Under the pieces are notes generated by a model, which searched no databases, had not been told where the DNA came from, and was given only the letters and a program-made list of their open reading frames with translations. 64,000 nucleotides of DNA from JBMNKL01 sp050952225 (GTDB lineage: Bacteria; Bacillota; Clostridia; Acetivibrionales; DTU013): NCBI GenBank assembly GCA_050952225.1, contig JBMNKL010000002.1, forward strand, positions 298,874 to 362,873. The letters are read 5' to 3'. Of the stretch, positions 63,604 to 64,000 are shown piece by piece; the stretch's first letter is position 1, and every line of letters starts with the position of its first letter. The translations under genes were made by a program, and so were the position numbers.

Positions 63604-64000
63604 TTATTCACCCCCTTCGACTCCGGTATTGCCGGCCAAAGGATTTACGCAGTCGTGCTTCCGCAGCAATCGGCTGAAAATCCGGGCCTGGCTATTCTAT
63701 TATTTTATCAGGCATTTGCTCCTGCTTCAATACAATTTTAACAAAACGGCTTAAATAATGATCAAATTTTCCAGTGTAATGATAATATATGCGCTATGGC
63801 AAAATATGATTGCAGAAAAGAAATTATGGATAAATTTAAATAAGCAATTTGCGATGTTGAAAGTTGTTGATAATATTGAATTATGAGGCATGAAAAAAAT
63901 ATTTTCCCCCAATATTAAATGAAAAGAAGCAGGTTAGAGGCACATTGACAAAATAATAACGAATTTTCACCCCATGGGAAAGAAACTAAAAAAACACTTG
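63604..64000. other. Intergenic region at the right edge
   Basis: About 400 AT-rich bases without a credible gene. It should hold the promoter of the symporter operon on the minus strand; candidate AT-rich boxes exist near 63780-63860, but none is close to consensus. Confidence 0.35.

Overview
The window is about 64 kb from an endospore-forming, Gram-positive clostridial-type anaerobe (Firmicutes/Bacillota). The evidence is the spoIIAA-spoIIAB-sigF-spoVAC-spoVAD-spoVAE block, a whiA-yvcK-rapZ-murB-hprK cluster, a V-type ATPase instead of an F-type one, many TTG/GTG starts behind strong purine-rich ribosome binding sites, and NfnAB-type electron-bifurcating genes. Species cannot be fixed from the sequence alone.

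Layout. 0-3 kb (minus): RNase R (cut by the window edge), an HD-domain protein, SecG and an autoregulated GntR regulator. 3.1-4.6 kb (plus): a damaged nickel-pincer cofactor (lar) cluster with a truncated small gene, an N-terminally short LarB and only the C-terminal LarC2 domain. 4.6-18.5 kb: glycolysis genes, namely enolase, cofactor-independent phosphoglycerate mutase, a fused phosphoglycerate kinase-triosephosphate isomerase, GAPDH and phosphofructokinase. A YesM/YesN-type two-component pair is embedded among them, with TrmL and a PepT-like peptidase beside pfkA. 18.6-25 kb: glutamate dehydrogenase, CheX, then the sigma-F/SpoVA sporulation operon read leftwards. 25-32.4 kb: a sugar isomerase/epimerase plus 2-hydroxyacid dehydrogenase pair, then whiA-yvcK-rapZ-murB-hprK. 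32.5-37.8 kb: a ROK kinase and a TRAP transporter (dctPQM) behind a perfect sigma-A promoter and a strongly folded leader of unknown class. 37.8-40.2 kb: a PII-like gene and a DUF1538 membrane gene, each carrying one inactivating lesion. 40.6-41.9 kb: a MerR/TipAS regulator and a PepSY protein.

41.9-50 kb is the accessory region. It holds gene remnants, an unrecognised 326-residue protein resembling the BtrH N-terminal family, two broken IS21-family elements side by side, and a compact three-gene operon SIR2 - HerA ATPase - KTSC. The first two genes match the SIR2-HerA (Nezha-type) anti-phage system; the co-directional KTSC gene 13 bp downstream is the least expected part and the best candidate for something undescribed.

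50-58.9 kb is a complete nine-gene V-type ATPase operon (minus strand, transcribed G/H-I-K-E-C-F-A-B-D) whose K subunit keeps the Na+-site residues. 59-61.2 kb is nfnA-nfnB, and 61.7-63.6 kb an SSS-family symporter with its 39-residue accessory peptide. From about 52.7 kb to 63.3 kb reading frames are interrupted by roughly 15-20 one-base indels in seven genes, while the first 50 kb has one clear frameshift. The onset is so abrupt, and the proteins otherwise so well conserved, that sequence or assembly error must be excluded before calling this gene decay. For those genes I give the full span of the ancestral frame.
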